Assembly (NCBI GenBank): GCA_040255525.1
Contig: JBDZVD010000020.1
Span: 11,349 to 75,348 of the forward strand
Reading direction: 5' to 3'
Source of the DNA: Rugosimonospora sp040255525
GTDB lineage: Bacteria > Actinomycetota > Actinomycetes > Mycobacteriales > Micromonosporaceae
Length of the DNA: 64,000 nt
Both the position numbers and the translations under genes were made by a program. Shown here one piece after another: positions 7,578 through 15,776 of the stretch; the first letter of the stretch is position 1; each line of letters opens with the position of its first letter. The notes under the pieces were generated by a model. That model was not told the origin of the DNA. It worked only from the letters and a program-made list of their open reading frames with translations, and ran no database searches.

Positions 7578-8651
7578 TCAGCGTGGCCAGCGCGGCTGGT
7601 ACCCGCTGGTCAGTTCGGCGCGGTTGTGGTGCCACCGGGGTTCCTCGTTCGCCGTCTTGTTCGTGATGGATCGCAGCCGGCGGATCAGTGAGCCGTACGC
7701 GCCGGCGATGGAGACCGACACCGTCGCGCCCGGCGGCTGGTCCATGAATGGCATGAACTTGTCCGGGAACCCGGGCATGGTGCAGGCGATGCAGATGCCG
7801 CCGACGTTCGGGCAGCCGCCGATGCCGTCCATCCAGCCGCGCTTGGTGACGTTGCAGTTGACCACCGGTCCCCAGCAGCCGATCATCACCTGGCACTTCG
7901 GGGAGTTGTAGTCGCGGGCGAAGTCGCCCTGCTCGTAGTAGCCGGCCCGGTCGCAGCCCTCGTGCACGGTCTTGCCGAACAGCCAGGTCGGGCGCAGCTG
8001 GTCGTCCAGCGGGATGGTCGGTGCCACGCCGGCCGCCTGGTACAGCAGCCAGGTCAGGGTCTCCATGAAGTTGTCCGGCTGCACCGGGCAACCGGGCACG
8101 TTCACGATCGGCAACCCGCCCGCGGAACGGAAGTTCCAGCCGAGGTAGTCGGCCAGGCCCATGCAGCCGGTGGGGTTGCCGGCCATCGCGTGGATGCCGC
8201 CGTACGTGGCGCAGGTACCGGCGGCGAGCACGGCCCAGGCGCGCGGAGCGAGCCGGTCGATCCATTCCGGCAACGTGATGGGTTCACCCGTGGTGGGGTC
8301 GTTGCCCATCGACGACCAGTACCCGTCCCCGTTGATCTTCTCGTTGGGTATCGACCCCTCGACCACGAAGATGAACGGGTCCAGTTCGCCGGCCGCCGCC
8401 TTGTGGAACGCCGCCATGAACTCGTCGCCGGTCTCGGCGGCGAGCACCTTGTTGTGCAGCACCACTTTCGGCAGTCCGGGTACCAGGCCGGTGACCACGT
8501 CCTCGATGCTGGGCAGCCCGGCCGCGGTCACCGAAACCGTGTCGCCGTCACAGCTCATGCCCTCGGATGTCCAGAGGATGTGAATCGTCTTCTCGGCCGG
8601 CTTGGCGCCGTCCGGCGTGGCGCCGTCGCCGGTCTGGGCGAGTACGGTCAT
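7578..8651 (-). CDS. hhyS: group 1h [NiFe]-hydrogenase small subunit
   Basis: Iron-sulfur electron-transfer subunit, 357 aa. It starts MTVLAQTGDG with no twin-arginine signal, as in cytoplasmic-facing group 1h enzymes. Cluster ligands are visible in order: WTSEGMSCDGD (proximal; the Asp next to Cys fits the 3Cys/1Asp proximal cluster known for this subgroup), LAAGTCATYGG, VPGCPVQPDNFM, HEGCDRAGYYEQGDF, CQVMIGCWGPVVNC and GGCPNVGGICIACTMPGFPDKF. ATG 8651 overlaps the stop of the SIS-domain gene (ATGA). Confidence 0.97.
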   Translation of the reverse strand: MTVLAQTGDGATPDGAKPAEKTIHILWTSEGMSCDGDTVSVTAAGLPSIEDVVTGLVPGLPKVVLHNKVLAAETGDEFMAAFHKAAAGELDPFIFVVEGSIPNEKINGDGYWSSMGNDPTTGEPITLPEWIDRLAPRAWAVLAAGTCATYGGIHAMAGNPTGCMGLADYLGWNFRSAGGLPIVNVPGCPVQPDNFMETLTWLLYQAAGVAPTIPLDDQLRPTWLFGKTVHEGCDRAGYYEQGDFARDYNSPKCQVMIGCWGPVVNCNVTKRGWMDGIGGCPNVGGICIACTMPGFPDKFMPFMDQPPGATVSVSIAGAYGSLIRRLRSITNKTANEEPRWHHNRAELTSGYQPRWPR

Positions 8652-9445
8652 CGCGGTGCACCCCCAATGCCGGTGGTCGCTCGCACTCCGGTACCGGCGG
8701 CCAGCGCGGCGAGGGTGAGCGCCCACAGTACGTGGTAGATCGTGGTCTGCGCCTCCTGGATCCGGTGGACCGAAGGCGATGCCACGACGAACAGGTGGTC
8801 GATGCTGGCCAGGCCGGCCATCCTCCCGCCGTCGCCTCCGGCGATGCCGACGGTGAGCATGCCGCGGGTGCGCGCTTCGTCGAAGGCGTTCAGCAGGTTC
8901 GGCGAGTTGCCACTGGTGGACAGGCCGACGGCAATGTCGCCGGGCCGGCCGAGCGCGGCGATCTGCCGGGCGAAGACGGCGTCGAACCCGATGTCGTTGG
9001 ACAGCGCGGTCACCACCGCGACATCGCCCGCGAGAGCGAACGCGGGCAGCGGCCGCGGGACGTTGCCATTCCCGGCGCTGCCGCTCCCGGCTCTGGCGTT
9101 CCCCCCGCTCAGGAAGAGGCTGGCCAGATCCAGCGCGTCCGTGCTGCTGCCGCCGTTGCCGAACGCCAGCAGCCGGGCGCCGGCCGCGAACGCGCCTGCC
9201 AGGTCTGCGGCGCACGCTTCGATCCGCGCGGCATCGCGATCGACCACCCGGCGCCGCAGCTCGACGATGTCGTACGCCTTGTCCGCCGTCGACTGTCGAA
9301 GGTCGGCCAGCAGGTCAGGGTCCGCGGTCGGGTCACGGCCCGGGTCCCGAGTCGTTCCGCGACCCGGGTCGCGGCTCGGTTCGCCCGCGAGGAACGGATA
9401 CAGCGCCTCGATGCCGCCGGGTCCGCCCTCGCGCGCCGCCGTCAC
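8648..9445 (-). CDS. SIS-domain (GmhA-like) protein 1 of the hydrogenase operon
   Basis: SIS domains bind phosphosugars; GmhA relatives are sedoheptulose-7-phosphate isomerases. This 265-aa protein has the fold markers RLLAFGNGGSSTDALDLASLFL, then IAVGLSTSGNSPNLLNAFDEARTRG (the phosphate-binding loop) and a C-terminal helix QEAQTTIYHVLWALT. An N-terminal 60-residue segment (repeated RDPGR) is extra. There are no heptose or LPS genes nearby; instead it overlaps hhyS by 4 bp and the HypC-like gene by 4 bp, so it is committed to the hydrogenase transcript. Substrate and role are unknown. Start GTG 9445 chosen for the GTGA junction. Confidence 0.85.
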   Translation of the reverse strand: MTAAREGGPGGIEALYPFLAGEPSRDPGRGTTRDPGRDPTADPDLLADLRQSTADKAYDIVELRRRVVDRDAARIEACAADLAGAFAAGARLLAFGNGGSSTDALDLASLFLSGGNARAGSGSAGNGNVPRPLPAFALAGDVAVVTALSNDIGFDAVFARQIAALGRPGDIAVGLSTSGNSPNLLNAFDEARTRGMLTVGIAGGDGGRMAGLASIDHLFVVASPSVHRIQEAQTTIYHVLWALTLAALAAGTGVRATTGIGGAPR

Positions 9446-9708
9446 CGTCCCACCACCGCAATGGCCTCCCTGGCGTGAACCAGGATCGCGTCTCCGACCT
9501 GCGGGCGGATCAACGCCACGCTGACCAGCTCGGTGCCCTCGCCCACCTCGACGAGCGCCATCCGGTCCGGCAGCAGGCGCACGACCTTCGCCGTGGTGGC
9601 CAGGTCCGCACAGGTCAGGCACTCCCTCTCCGGAGTACGCGAGGCGTGCTCGGCACCGCCCAAGCCCAGCATCGGCTGTGCTTTCCCGCCGACGGGTCCG
9701 CGCGTCAC
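9442..9708 (-). CDS. HypC/HupF-like protein (second paralogue)
   Basis: 88 aa with the HypC-type barrel: CLTCADLATTAKVVRLL, then MALVEVGEGTELVSVALI and VGDAILVHAREAIAVV. Unlike true HypC it does not begin with MCxxxP; the cysteine pair CLTC sits about 32 residues in, after a Gly-rich leader. It may therefore bind a metal or partner differently. It lies between two SIS-domain genes with GTGA overlaps on both sides (9705-9708 and 9442-9445). A dedicated chaperone for hhyL, or a regulator pairing with the SIS proteins, are both possible. Confidence 0.75.
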   Translation of the reverse strand: MTRGPVGGKAQPMLGLGGAEHASRTPERECLTCADLATTAKVVRLLPDRMALVEVGEGTELVSVALIRPQVGDAILVHAREAIAVVGR

Positions 9709-10358
9709 GGCCGGCTCCCCGCGGCGAGTCTCTCGGCGCGGGCCCTGCCCTGCGGCCCCGGCAGACCGCGCCGCTCCAGGAACACATGCACGAGTTCCCA
9801 GAGGATGTGGTACGCCGTCACGTGCACCTCCTTGATCACCCGAGGGTCGTCGGACCGGGCGAGCAGGACGTGGTCGGTACCCGGCGACGCGCCGATCGCC
9901 CCACCCACACCGCCCAGCAGCGCGACCGTGAGCAGGCCGGCCCGCGCTCCTTCGCGCAGGCCATTGAGGACGTTGACGCATCCGCCGTCCGCCGAGATGC
10001 CCAGGGCGATGTCCGCCGGGCGGGCGAGGACGCGGATCTGGTGGGCGAACACGTCCGGCAGCCCGGGGCCGCCGGCGAGCGCGGTCAGCGACGCCACATC
10101 AGCGGTCAGAGACACCGCCGGCAGCGCAGGCTTGCCGATGATCACGGGATGCATGAACTCGACCGCGACGTGGTGCGCGTCCGTACCCGCCCCGCCGTTG
10201 CCGAAGGCGATCAGCGTGCCGCCCCGCTGGAACCGGTCGGCCATCGCCCGCGCGGCCCGCACCAGGCGGTCGGCGTCGCAGGCGAGTGCCTCGGCCGGCC
10301 CGACACGCTCGGCGAACCGCTCCCGGGCGGCGGACAGGTCGGGTGTCGGCATGAGCAT
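9705..10358 (-). CDS. SIS-domain (GmhA-like) protein 2, first gene of the hydrogenase operon
   Basis: 217 aa, compact SIS fold: GTLIAFGNGGAGTDAHHVAVEFMHPV, SLTADVASLTAL, IALGISADGGCVNVLNGLREGARAG and a C-terminal HVTAYHILWELVHVFLERRG. It is related to the other SIS protein (8648-9445) but lacks its N-terminal extension, and the phosphate loop reads ISADGG instead of STSGNS, so the sites may differ. It begins at ATG 10358 or 10352 and is the first gene of the leftward operon. The ribosome site is weak (GAAAGCGA). Confidence 0.85.
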   Translation of the reverse strand: MLMPTPDLSAARERFAERVGPAEALACDADRLVRAARAMADRFQRGGTLIAFGNGGAGTDAHHVAVEFMHPVIIGKPALPAVSLTADVASLTALAGGPGLPDVFAHQIRVLARPADIALGISADGGCVNVLNGLREGARAGLLTVALLGGVGGAIGASPGTDHVLLARSDDPRVIKEVHVTAYHILWELVHVFLERRGLPGPQGRARAERLAAGSRP

Positions 10359-10612
10359 GGGGTCGCTTTCTGTACGGCATGGAGTGGCTGTATGACGGAC
10401 ATTACGCGTGAGACCCCCATGAAACCGCCGAACGCCCGAAAACCCTCAGCCACGGGCAAATGGGCTGCGGGCTGCGCTCGCGTCGACGCCAGGCACCACG
10501 GCAGCAGGGCGCGCCAGCGACGGAGCACCGACGGCAGCGCCCGGCCCGGCTCAACCCCCCGACCGTACGTGTCGGCGGAATTTCTGTCGGTGACTGGCGG
10601 CATCATGTGCCC
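10359..10612. promoter_or_regulatory. divergent promoter region of the hydrogenase operon and the DinB-type gene
   Basis: 254 bp without a gene, which must hold the leftward promoter of the 10-kb hydrogenase operon and the rightward promoter of the next gene. I see no convincing -35/-10 pair or long palindrome. Confidence 0.5.
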
Positions 10613-11173
10613 ATGACTGGAAATCCGCTCGTACAGTTCGATCGGACCGCCGCCGTCGCGGAGGGTGTCATCGCCGCGACCAAGTCCGATCAATTCGACG
10701 ACCCGAGCCCGTGCACGGCGTGGTCGGTCCGTCAGGTGATCAACCACATGGTCGCGGGCAACCTTCGCACACTCGGCACCGTGGCCGGGCAGGCCCGACC
10801 GGCCCCGCCCGAGGACCGGCTGGGCGACGATCCGCTCGGCGCGTTCCGTGCGTCGGTCCGCGAGTTACGCGCCGCGGTGTTGGTCGAGGGCGCGCTCGAC
10901 CGGACCATCCCGACGCCGGTCGGTGAGCGCCCGGGCACGTTCCTCCTGCTCATCCGGGGCGCCGAGATGGCTCTGCACGCCTGGGACATCGCGAAGGCCA
11001 CCGGGCAGTCCACCGACCTGGATCCGGAACTGTCCGAGCAGCTCCTGGGCGTGTTCCGGGGCGTGCTGCCGGCCGAACGGGAAGGCTCATCCTTCGGTCC
11101 CGAACAGGTCGCACCGCCGGATACCACGGCGGCGGACCGGCTGGCGGCATACGCGGGGCGCGCGGTCGCATAG
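10613..11173 (+). CDS. TIGR03086-type DinB/mycothiol maleylpyruvate isomerase-like protein
   Basis: 186 aa of the metal-binding DinB superfamily common in actinobacteria. Features: FDDPSPCTAWSVRQVINHMVAGN, whose His belongs to the metal triad, and GAEMALHAWDIAKATGQ carrying the second His and Asp. Such proteins act as mycothiol- or thiol-dependent transferases, but the substrate here is not predictable. Start ATG 10613 is chosen; an in-frame ATG at 10605 does not exist in this frame. It is divergent from the hydrogenase operon and convergent with DUF2277. Confidence 0.85.
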   Translation: MTGNPLVQFDRTAAVAEGVIAATKSDQFDDPSPCTAWSVRQVINHMVAGNLRTLGTVAGQARPAPPEDRLGDDPLGAFRASVRELRAAVLVEGALDRTIPTPVGERPGTFLLLIRGAEMALHAWDIAKATGQSTDLDPELSEQLLGVFRGVLPAEREGSSFGPEQVAPPDTTAADRLAAYAGRAVA

Positions 11174-11250
11174 CCCTTCAGGTCCAGCCCCCGGGTCCCG
11201 CTCCCAGATCCCGCCCCCACTCGACCGGGTGGCCGACCAGCCGATCCCGG

Positions 11251-11556
11251 TCAGTGCCGGGCCGAACCGGCCGGCGGAGGGGTCTGCGCCTGGTCCAGTC
11301 CGAGCCGGCGGCGCACCTCCGGTCGGCGCAACGGTGGCACGGTCTTCGGCTCCTGGCGGCGCGCCGGCAGGCCGGCGAGCAGCCGACTGGTGATCTCCGC
11401 GACCTCGCGCACCGCGTCCTGGATGGAATCCGCCGCGGCCCCGGTCGGCCGGGAGATTCCGGTCACTTTCCGGATAAACTGCGCGGCGGCCGCCTCGACC
11501 TCTTCGGCTGTCGCGGGCGGGTTGAGGCCGCGCAACTCCGTGATGTTCCGACACAT
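11251..11556 (-). CDS. DUF2277 protein
   Basis: 101 aa beginning MCRNITELRGLNPPATAEEVEAA, the diagnostic opening of DUF2277 (MCRNIxxLxxxxPPAT). It continues AAQFIRKVTGISRPT and a helical REVAEITSRLLAGL. Function is unknown; members are small and often encoded alone. Here it is isolated, with a transporter relic upstream on the same strand. The conserved MCRNI fixes the start at 11556. Confidence 0.9.
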   Translation of the reverse strand: MCRNITELRGLNPPATAEEVEAAAAQFIRKVTGISRPTGAAADSIQDAVREVAEITSRLLAGLPARRQEPKTVPPLRRPEVRRRLGLDQAQTPPPAGSARH

Positions 11557-11649
11557 GACCCCAACATAGGGGCCCGCCGCCCCGGCAGCCGCCCGCGCCA
11601 GCCGCCTCCCCGCAGGCCAACCGCCCGCCCATCGGCCACGCCAGCCAAC

Positions 11650-11778
11650 CCCGGCCCGGAGCCCGAACGCGTGCTGGCTCAGGCCGAGCAGCCGGCCCAC
11701 CGGCGGGAAGACGACCGCGGCCGTGATGTTGTAGACGACGATCGTGGACACCGCGTAGGCCATGCTGACCTCGTCGGC
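11650..11778 (-). pseudogene. fragment of a YeiH/UPF0324-type putative sulfate exporter
   Basis: About 43 residues (ADEVSMAYAVSTIVVYNITAA, VVFPPVGRLLGLSQHAFGLRAG) match the membrane segment of the YeiH family just before the conserved FGLWAG motif. Both ends are missing; after AFGLRAG the frame becomes unrelated. A LysR relic is divergent and 50 bp away, the usual genetic arrangement for this transporter, which supports the identification. Confidence 0.65.
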
Positions 11779-11829
11779 CGCCGAACGGCACCGGGTAGTG
11801 GCGGCGATATGACGTCATAGGCTGGGCCT

Positions 11830-12354
11830 ATGAGCGACCAGCGGCCCACCCCGTCCGACCTGCCCGCCCTCGGGCTGTTCGTCGATGCCCTCGACCTCGG
11901 CAGCCTGTCCGCTGCGGCTCGCCAGCACCGGATCACCCAGCCGTCCGCGAGCCAGGCGATCGGCCGGCTGGAACGCCGACTTCGGGTCGGTCCGGCCGGA
12001 CGTGGCGGTCCGGCTGACCGTGGCGAACACCGACGAGGTCGTCGCCGCGGTCCGGGCGGGAGACGTTGAGCTGGGTTTCGTGGAAGGGCCGGGCACCTTC
12101 GCCGGCCTGGGTACCCGGCGAATCGGACACGATGACCTGGCCGTGGTGGTCGCGCCCGACCGCCCGTGGGCCGGCCGGGACCCCGTACCGGGGAGCGTGG
12201 TCGCCGCCACTGCCCTGCTGCTGCGCGACGGACGCCTGGTCGCGGTACCGGTGACCGGGCTGGATCTCGGCCGGGACCTGCGCGCGGGTGGCTGGCGGGC
12301 CAGCGCAGCCGGCTGGCCGCCGAGTTCATCCGCTGCCTGGTCGAGCACCCTTGA
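11830..12354 (+). pseudogene. decayed LysR-family regulator
   Basis: The HTH part is intact (ATG 11830: LGLFVDALDLGSLSAAARQH then RITQPSASQAIGRLERRLRV). From about 11988 similarity moves to another frame and jumps to the effector domain (RPDVAVRLTVANTDEVVAAV, RAGDVELGFVEGP, DDLAVVVAPDRPWAG), implying a deletion of about 50 codons. Another shift near 12290 leads to RSRLAAEFIRCLVEHP and a stop at 12354. At least two deletions or frameshifts make it nonfunctional as a full regulator. It pairs with the YeiH relic. Confidence 0.8.
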
Positions 12355-12430
12355 CCACCGCCGCACCCGGTCGCATCACCACCTCGGCGCCGTGGTCACG
12401 TATCGTGTTCCAGCAACGGGAAGGGATCGG

Positions 12431-13516
12431 GTGAGCGCGGACACAGGCAGGGAGCGACCGGCGGTCGGGGGCGGGCGTGCCACGCGGCCACCGGTGATAC
12501 ACGATGTCGCCCGGCTCGCGGGCGTGTCACACCAGACCGTGTCGCGCGTGCTGAACGACCATCCGAACGTCCGGCGGACGACCCGCGACCGGGTGCTGTC
12601 CGCGATGCGGCAGCTGAACTACCGGCCGAACGCGCTGGCCCGCGGCCTGGCCAGCCGCCGGTCGCGAACGATCGGGGTGGTGAGCTTCGACACCCGGCTC
12701 TTCGGCCCGGCCTCCACGCTGCTGGCCATCGAGCAAGCGGCCCGCGCCGCCGGGTACGCGGTGAGCCTGAGCAGCCTGGCCACCCTGGACGCCGGCTCGG
12801 TACGGCGGGGCGTGGAGGCCCTGGCCGACCAGTCGGTCGACGGGGTCATCATCATCGCCCCGCAGGAGGACTCGGCGCGCGGCGCCAGCGAGATGCGCGG
12901 CGGGCTGCCCATCGTGGCGGTCGAGGCCGGGTACGGCGGTGAGGTGCCCGTCGTGTCGGTCGACCAGTACTCCGGCGCCCGGCTGGCCACCGACCACCTG
13001 CTCGAACTGGGTCACCGGACGGTGTGGCACGTCGCCGGGCCGGCCGACTGGCTGGAGGCGCAGGAGCGGGTGGAAGGCTGGCGGGCTAGCCTCGCCGACG
13101 CGGGTGTCCCCGCACCGCCGCTCATCCGCGGAGACTGGAGCCCGGCGTCGGGCTACCGGGCGGGCATCGAGCTGGCCGGGAAGTCCGGTGTCAGCGCGGT
13201 GTTCGTGGCCAACGACGAGATGGCGCTGGGATTGCTGCACGCGCTGAACGAGCGCGGGGTTCGGGTGCCGCAGGACGTCAGCGTCGTCGGGTTCGACAAC
13301 ATCCCGGAGTCGGAGTTCTTCATCCCGGCGCTGACCACGGTGCGCCAGGACTTCGACGAGCTCGGCCGGCGCGGGCTGCAGATGCTGATCGACCTGATGG
13401 ACCGGACAACGGTCCCCGGCCTGTCCCGCGCCCGCGTGGAGCCGTCCCTCGTGGTGCGGCGCAGCACGGCGCAGCCCGGCGGCGGCGACCGCAGCCCCCG
13501 GTTCTCCGGCGGTTAA
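12431..13516 (+). CDS. LacI-family transcriptional regulator
   Basis: 361-aa sugar-responsive repressor. N-terminal HTH: PPVIHDVARLAGVSHQTVSRVLNDHPNV, followed by hinge LNYRPNALARGLASRRS. The effector domain shows IGVVSFDTRLFGP, VDGVIIIAPQ, VSVDQYSGARLATDHLLELGH and the FVANDEMALGLLHAL/VVGFDNIPESEFF pattern. GTG 12431 has GGAAGGGAT upstream. It precedes the alpha-galactosidase gene and a TGTTTGCGCTAACA palindrome in that promoter, so it probably represses that gene (inference). Ligand unknown, perhaps galactosides. Confidence 0.92.
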   Translation: MSADTGRERPAVGGGRATRPPVIHDVARLAGVSHQTVSRVLNDHPNVRRTTRDRVLSAMRQLNYRPNALARGLASRRSRTIGVVSFDTRLFGPASTLLAIEQAARAAGYAVSLSSLATLDAGSVRRGVEALADQSVDGVIIIAPQEDSARGASEMRGGLPIVAVEAGYGGEVPVVSVDQYSGARLATDHLLELGHRTVWHVAGPADWLEAQERVEGWRASLADAGVPAPPLIRGDWSPASGYRAGIELAGKSGVSAVFVANDEMALGLLHALNERGVRVPQDVSVVGFDNIPESEFFIPALTTVRQDFDELGRRGLQMLIDLMDRTTVPGLSRARVEPSLVVRRSTAQPGGGDRSPRFSGG

Positions 13517-13641
13517 CCCCGCGAGACGCCCCCGGGCGCGGAACGACGGCCCCGCCGGAACGACCCCAGGCGCCGGAACAACCAGGCGCCGATCGACCGC
13601 GCCCGGACCGGCCGCGCACCGTGCCGGCCTCGCTCCCGGAA

Positions 13642-13790
13642 CGGCCGCGCACCCGAAACGACCGTGCCCGCGGAGCGGCCGCGCACCCTGAATGACCGTG
13701 CCCGCGGAACGACCGCGCACCCGAAACGACCGTGCCCGCGGAGCGGCCGCGCACCCTGAATGACCGTGCCCGCGGAACGGCCGCGCACCC
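13642..13790. repeat. 34-bp tandem repeat array between lacI-type gene and alpha-galactosidase
   Basis: About four and a half 34-bp units alternating two variants (ACCCGAAACGACCGTG and ACCCTGAATGACCGTG) with a common CCCGCGGA and CGGCCGCGCA. The alternation makes a 68-bp higher-order repeat. Noncoding as far as I can see; the whole 13517-13928 stretch otherwise holds no gene. Confidence 0.85.
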
Positions 13791-13928
13791 GGGAGAGATC
13801 ACGCCCGAGCGCGCCCACGGCGACGATCATCTTGGCCGGCTCGCCGGCCGTGCGTTCCCGGGCCGGTCCCGCGTGCCCGGGATGCCCTTGCATCGCCGAT
13901 CCCGGGCCGGCGACGATGCGCGATAAAG

Positions 13929-13957
13929 TTGACAACTGTCGATGTTTGCGCTAACAA
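13929..13957 (+). promoter_or_regulatory. promoter of the alpha-galactosidase gene with LacI-type operator
   Basis: TTGACA (13929-13934), exactly 17 bp, then TAACAA (13952-13957). The near-perfect palindrome TGTTTGCGCTAACA (13943-13956) overlaps the -10, as expected for a LacI repressor. The 5' leader is about 95 bp. Confidence 0.75.
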
Positions 13958-14058
13958 TTGCGGCAACTTCCCGCGATCCGGCGCCGAGTCGTCCCCGCCT
14001 CGCCGCCGCGCCGGCGCGGCCGTTCGTCCACAGAGGACGATGGGAGAGGAAGGCCACC

Positions 14059-15708
14059 ATGCATCTGCTGAACAGCCCGCGCCGGGTACTGGCCGGGTTG
14101 GCGGTCCTGTCGCTCGCCACGATCGGCGCGCTGCTCGTACCCGGGGCGGCCCACCCGGCTCTGGCGGTGCCGCGCGCGCCGTCGACCAACACCCCGGCGC
14201 TGGCCAACAACCTGGCGCTGACCCCGCCGATGGGGTGGAACGACTGGAACGCGTACGGCTGCAACGTGTCCGAGGCCCTGGTCAAGCAGACCGCCGACAA
14301 GATCGTGTCGTCCGGCATGGCGGCCCTCGGCTACCAGTACGTGAACATCGACGACTGCTGGCTGCAGCACAGCCGGGACGCGGCCGGCAACCTCCAGCCC
14401 GACTTCACCAAGTTTCCGGACGGCATCTCCGGCACCGCCGCGTACGTCCACTCGAAGGGCCTGAAGCTCGGCATCTACGAGGACGCGGGCACCGCGACCT
14501 GCGCCGGGTACCCGGGCAGCCTCGGCCACGAGCAGCAGGACGCCAACTCGTTCGCGTCCTGGGGGGTGGACTACCTCAAGTACGACAACTGCAACAACAA
14601 CGGCAGCAGCACCCAGGCGCAGTACATCGCCCGGTACTCGGCAATGCGTGACGCGCTCGCGGCCACCGGCCGGCCCATCGTCTACAGCCTCTGCGAGTGG
14701 GGGGTGAACTCGCCGTGGACGTGGGGCGCGAACGTCGGCAACCTGTGGCGCACCACCGGCGATATCAACGCCAGCTTCTCCAGCATGCTGTCCATCTTCC
14801 ACACCAACGTCGGGCTCGCCTCGTACGCCGGTCCCGGCCACTGGAACGACCCGGACATGCTGGAGGTCGGCAACGGCATGTCGGCCACCGAGGACCGCAC
14901 CGAGTTCAGCCTCTGGTCGGAGATGGCCGCGCCGCTGCTGGAGGGCGGCAACCTGGTCAGCGCGAGCGCGACCACGCTGTCGACGCTGACCAACCGTGCG
15001 GTCATCGCGGTGGATCAGGACTCGCTGGGCAGGCAGGGCACCATGGTCAGCTCCTCCGGCGGGCTCGACGTGCTGGCCAAGCCACTGTCCAATGGGGACG
15101 TGTCGGTGGTCCTGTTCAACGAGAACAGCTCCACCGCCACCATCAGCACCAGCGCGGCGGCCATCGGGAAGACCGGTGCGTCCAGCTACTCGCTGACCGA
15201 CCTGTGGTCGGGCGCGACGAGGAGCACGACCGGGACGATCAGCGCCTCTGTCCCCGGCCACGGCGTCGTCATGTACCGGGTGGCCGGCGGCACCACCGGC
15301 AGCAGCGGCGGAGGCGGCGGCTCGACCGGGATCCTGCGCGGTGTCGGCTCCAACCGGTGCCTGGACGTCTACAACAACCAGACGGCCAACGGCACCAAGG
15401 TGGAGATCTGGGACTGCAACGGCGGCGCGAACCAGCAGTGGACGCTGACCTCCTCCGGTCAGCTCCAGGTGTACGGCAGCAAGTGCCTGGACGCCTACAA
15501 CAACCAGACGACCAACGGCACCAAAGTGGAGCTGTGGGACTGCAACGGCGGCGCGAACCAGCAGTGGCGCATGAACGGTGACGGGACCATCACCGGTGTC
15601 CAATCAGGACTGTGCCTCGACGTGGCCGGTGGCGCCACCGCCAACGGTACCCAGGTGCAGTTGTGGACCTGCACCGGAGGCAGCAACCAGCGCTGGTCCC
15701 GCACCTGA
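14059..15708 (+). CDS. secreted GH27 alpha-galactosidase with ricin-B lectin (CBM13) domain
   Basis: Hydrolyses terminal alpha-galactosides outside the cell. Signal peptide: about residues 1-36 (MHLLNSPRRVLAG... GAAHPALA). GH27 barrel about 50-330: LTPPMGWNDWNAYGC, YVNIDDCW, then WGVDYLKYDNC with nucleophile Asp176, LWRTTGDIN with the likely acid/base Asp235, and GPGHWNDPDMLEVGN. A beta-sandwich domain follows, then a GSSGGGGGS linker (about 415-425) and a lectin domain with three repeats containing CLDVYNNQT, CLDAYNNQT, CLDVAGGAT and QxW motifs. ATG 14059 has GGGAGAGGAAGG upstream. 549 aa. Confidence 0.95.
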   Translation: MHLLNSPRRVLAGLAVLSLATIGALLVPGAAHPALAVPRAPSTNTPALANNLALTPPMGWNDWNAYGCNVSEALVKQTADKIVSSGMAALGYQYVNIDDCWLQHSRDAAGNLQPDFTKFPDGISGTAAYVHSKGLKLGIYEDAGTATCAGYPGSLGHEQQDANSFASWGVDYLKYDNCNNNGSSTQAQYIARYSAMRDALAATGRPIVYSLCEWGVNSPWTWGANVGNLWRTTGDINASFSSMLSIFHTNVGLASYAGPGHWNDPDMLEVGNGMSATEDRTEFSLWSEMAAPLLEGGNLVSASATTLSTLTNRAVIAVDQDSLGRQGTMVSSSGGLDVLAKPLSNGDVSVVLFNENSSTATISTSAAAIGKTGASSYSLTDLWSGATRSTTGTISASVPGHGVVMYRVAGGTTGSSGGGGGSTGILRGVGSNRCLDVYNNQTANGTKVEIWDCNGGANQQWTLTSSGQLQVYGSKCLDAYNNQTTNGTKVELWDCNGGANQQWRMNGDGTITGVQSGLCLDVAGGATANGTQVQLWTCTGGSNQRWSRT

Positions 15709-15728
15709 ACCTGGCGGCCCCGACAGGT

Positions 15729-15763
15729 ACTGCCCCGGCCGGGTCGATCCCGGCCGGGGCAGT
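15729..15763. terminator. bidirectional terminator between alpha-galactosidase and malate synthase
   Basis: Perfect 15-bp stem (ACTGCCCCGGCCGGG with its complement) around a 5-nt loop TCGAT, placed between two convergent stops. Confidence 0.85.
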
Positions 15764-15776
15764 CGGGCCGGCAGGA

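Noticed and set aside
9442..9981. Longer version of the HypC-like gene starting at 9981
   Set aside because: The extra N-terminus overlaps the SIS gene and is Arg-rich noise; GTG 9708 with a GTGA junction is preferred.
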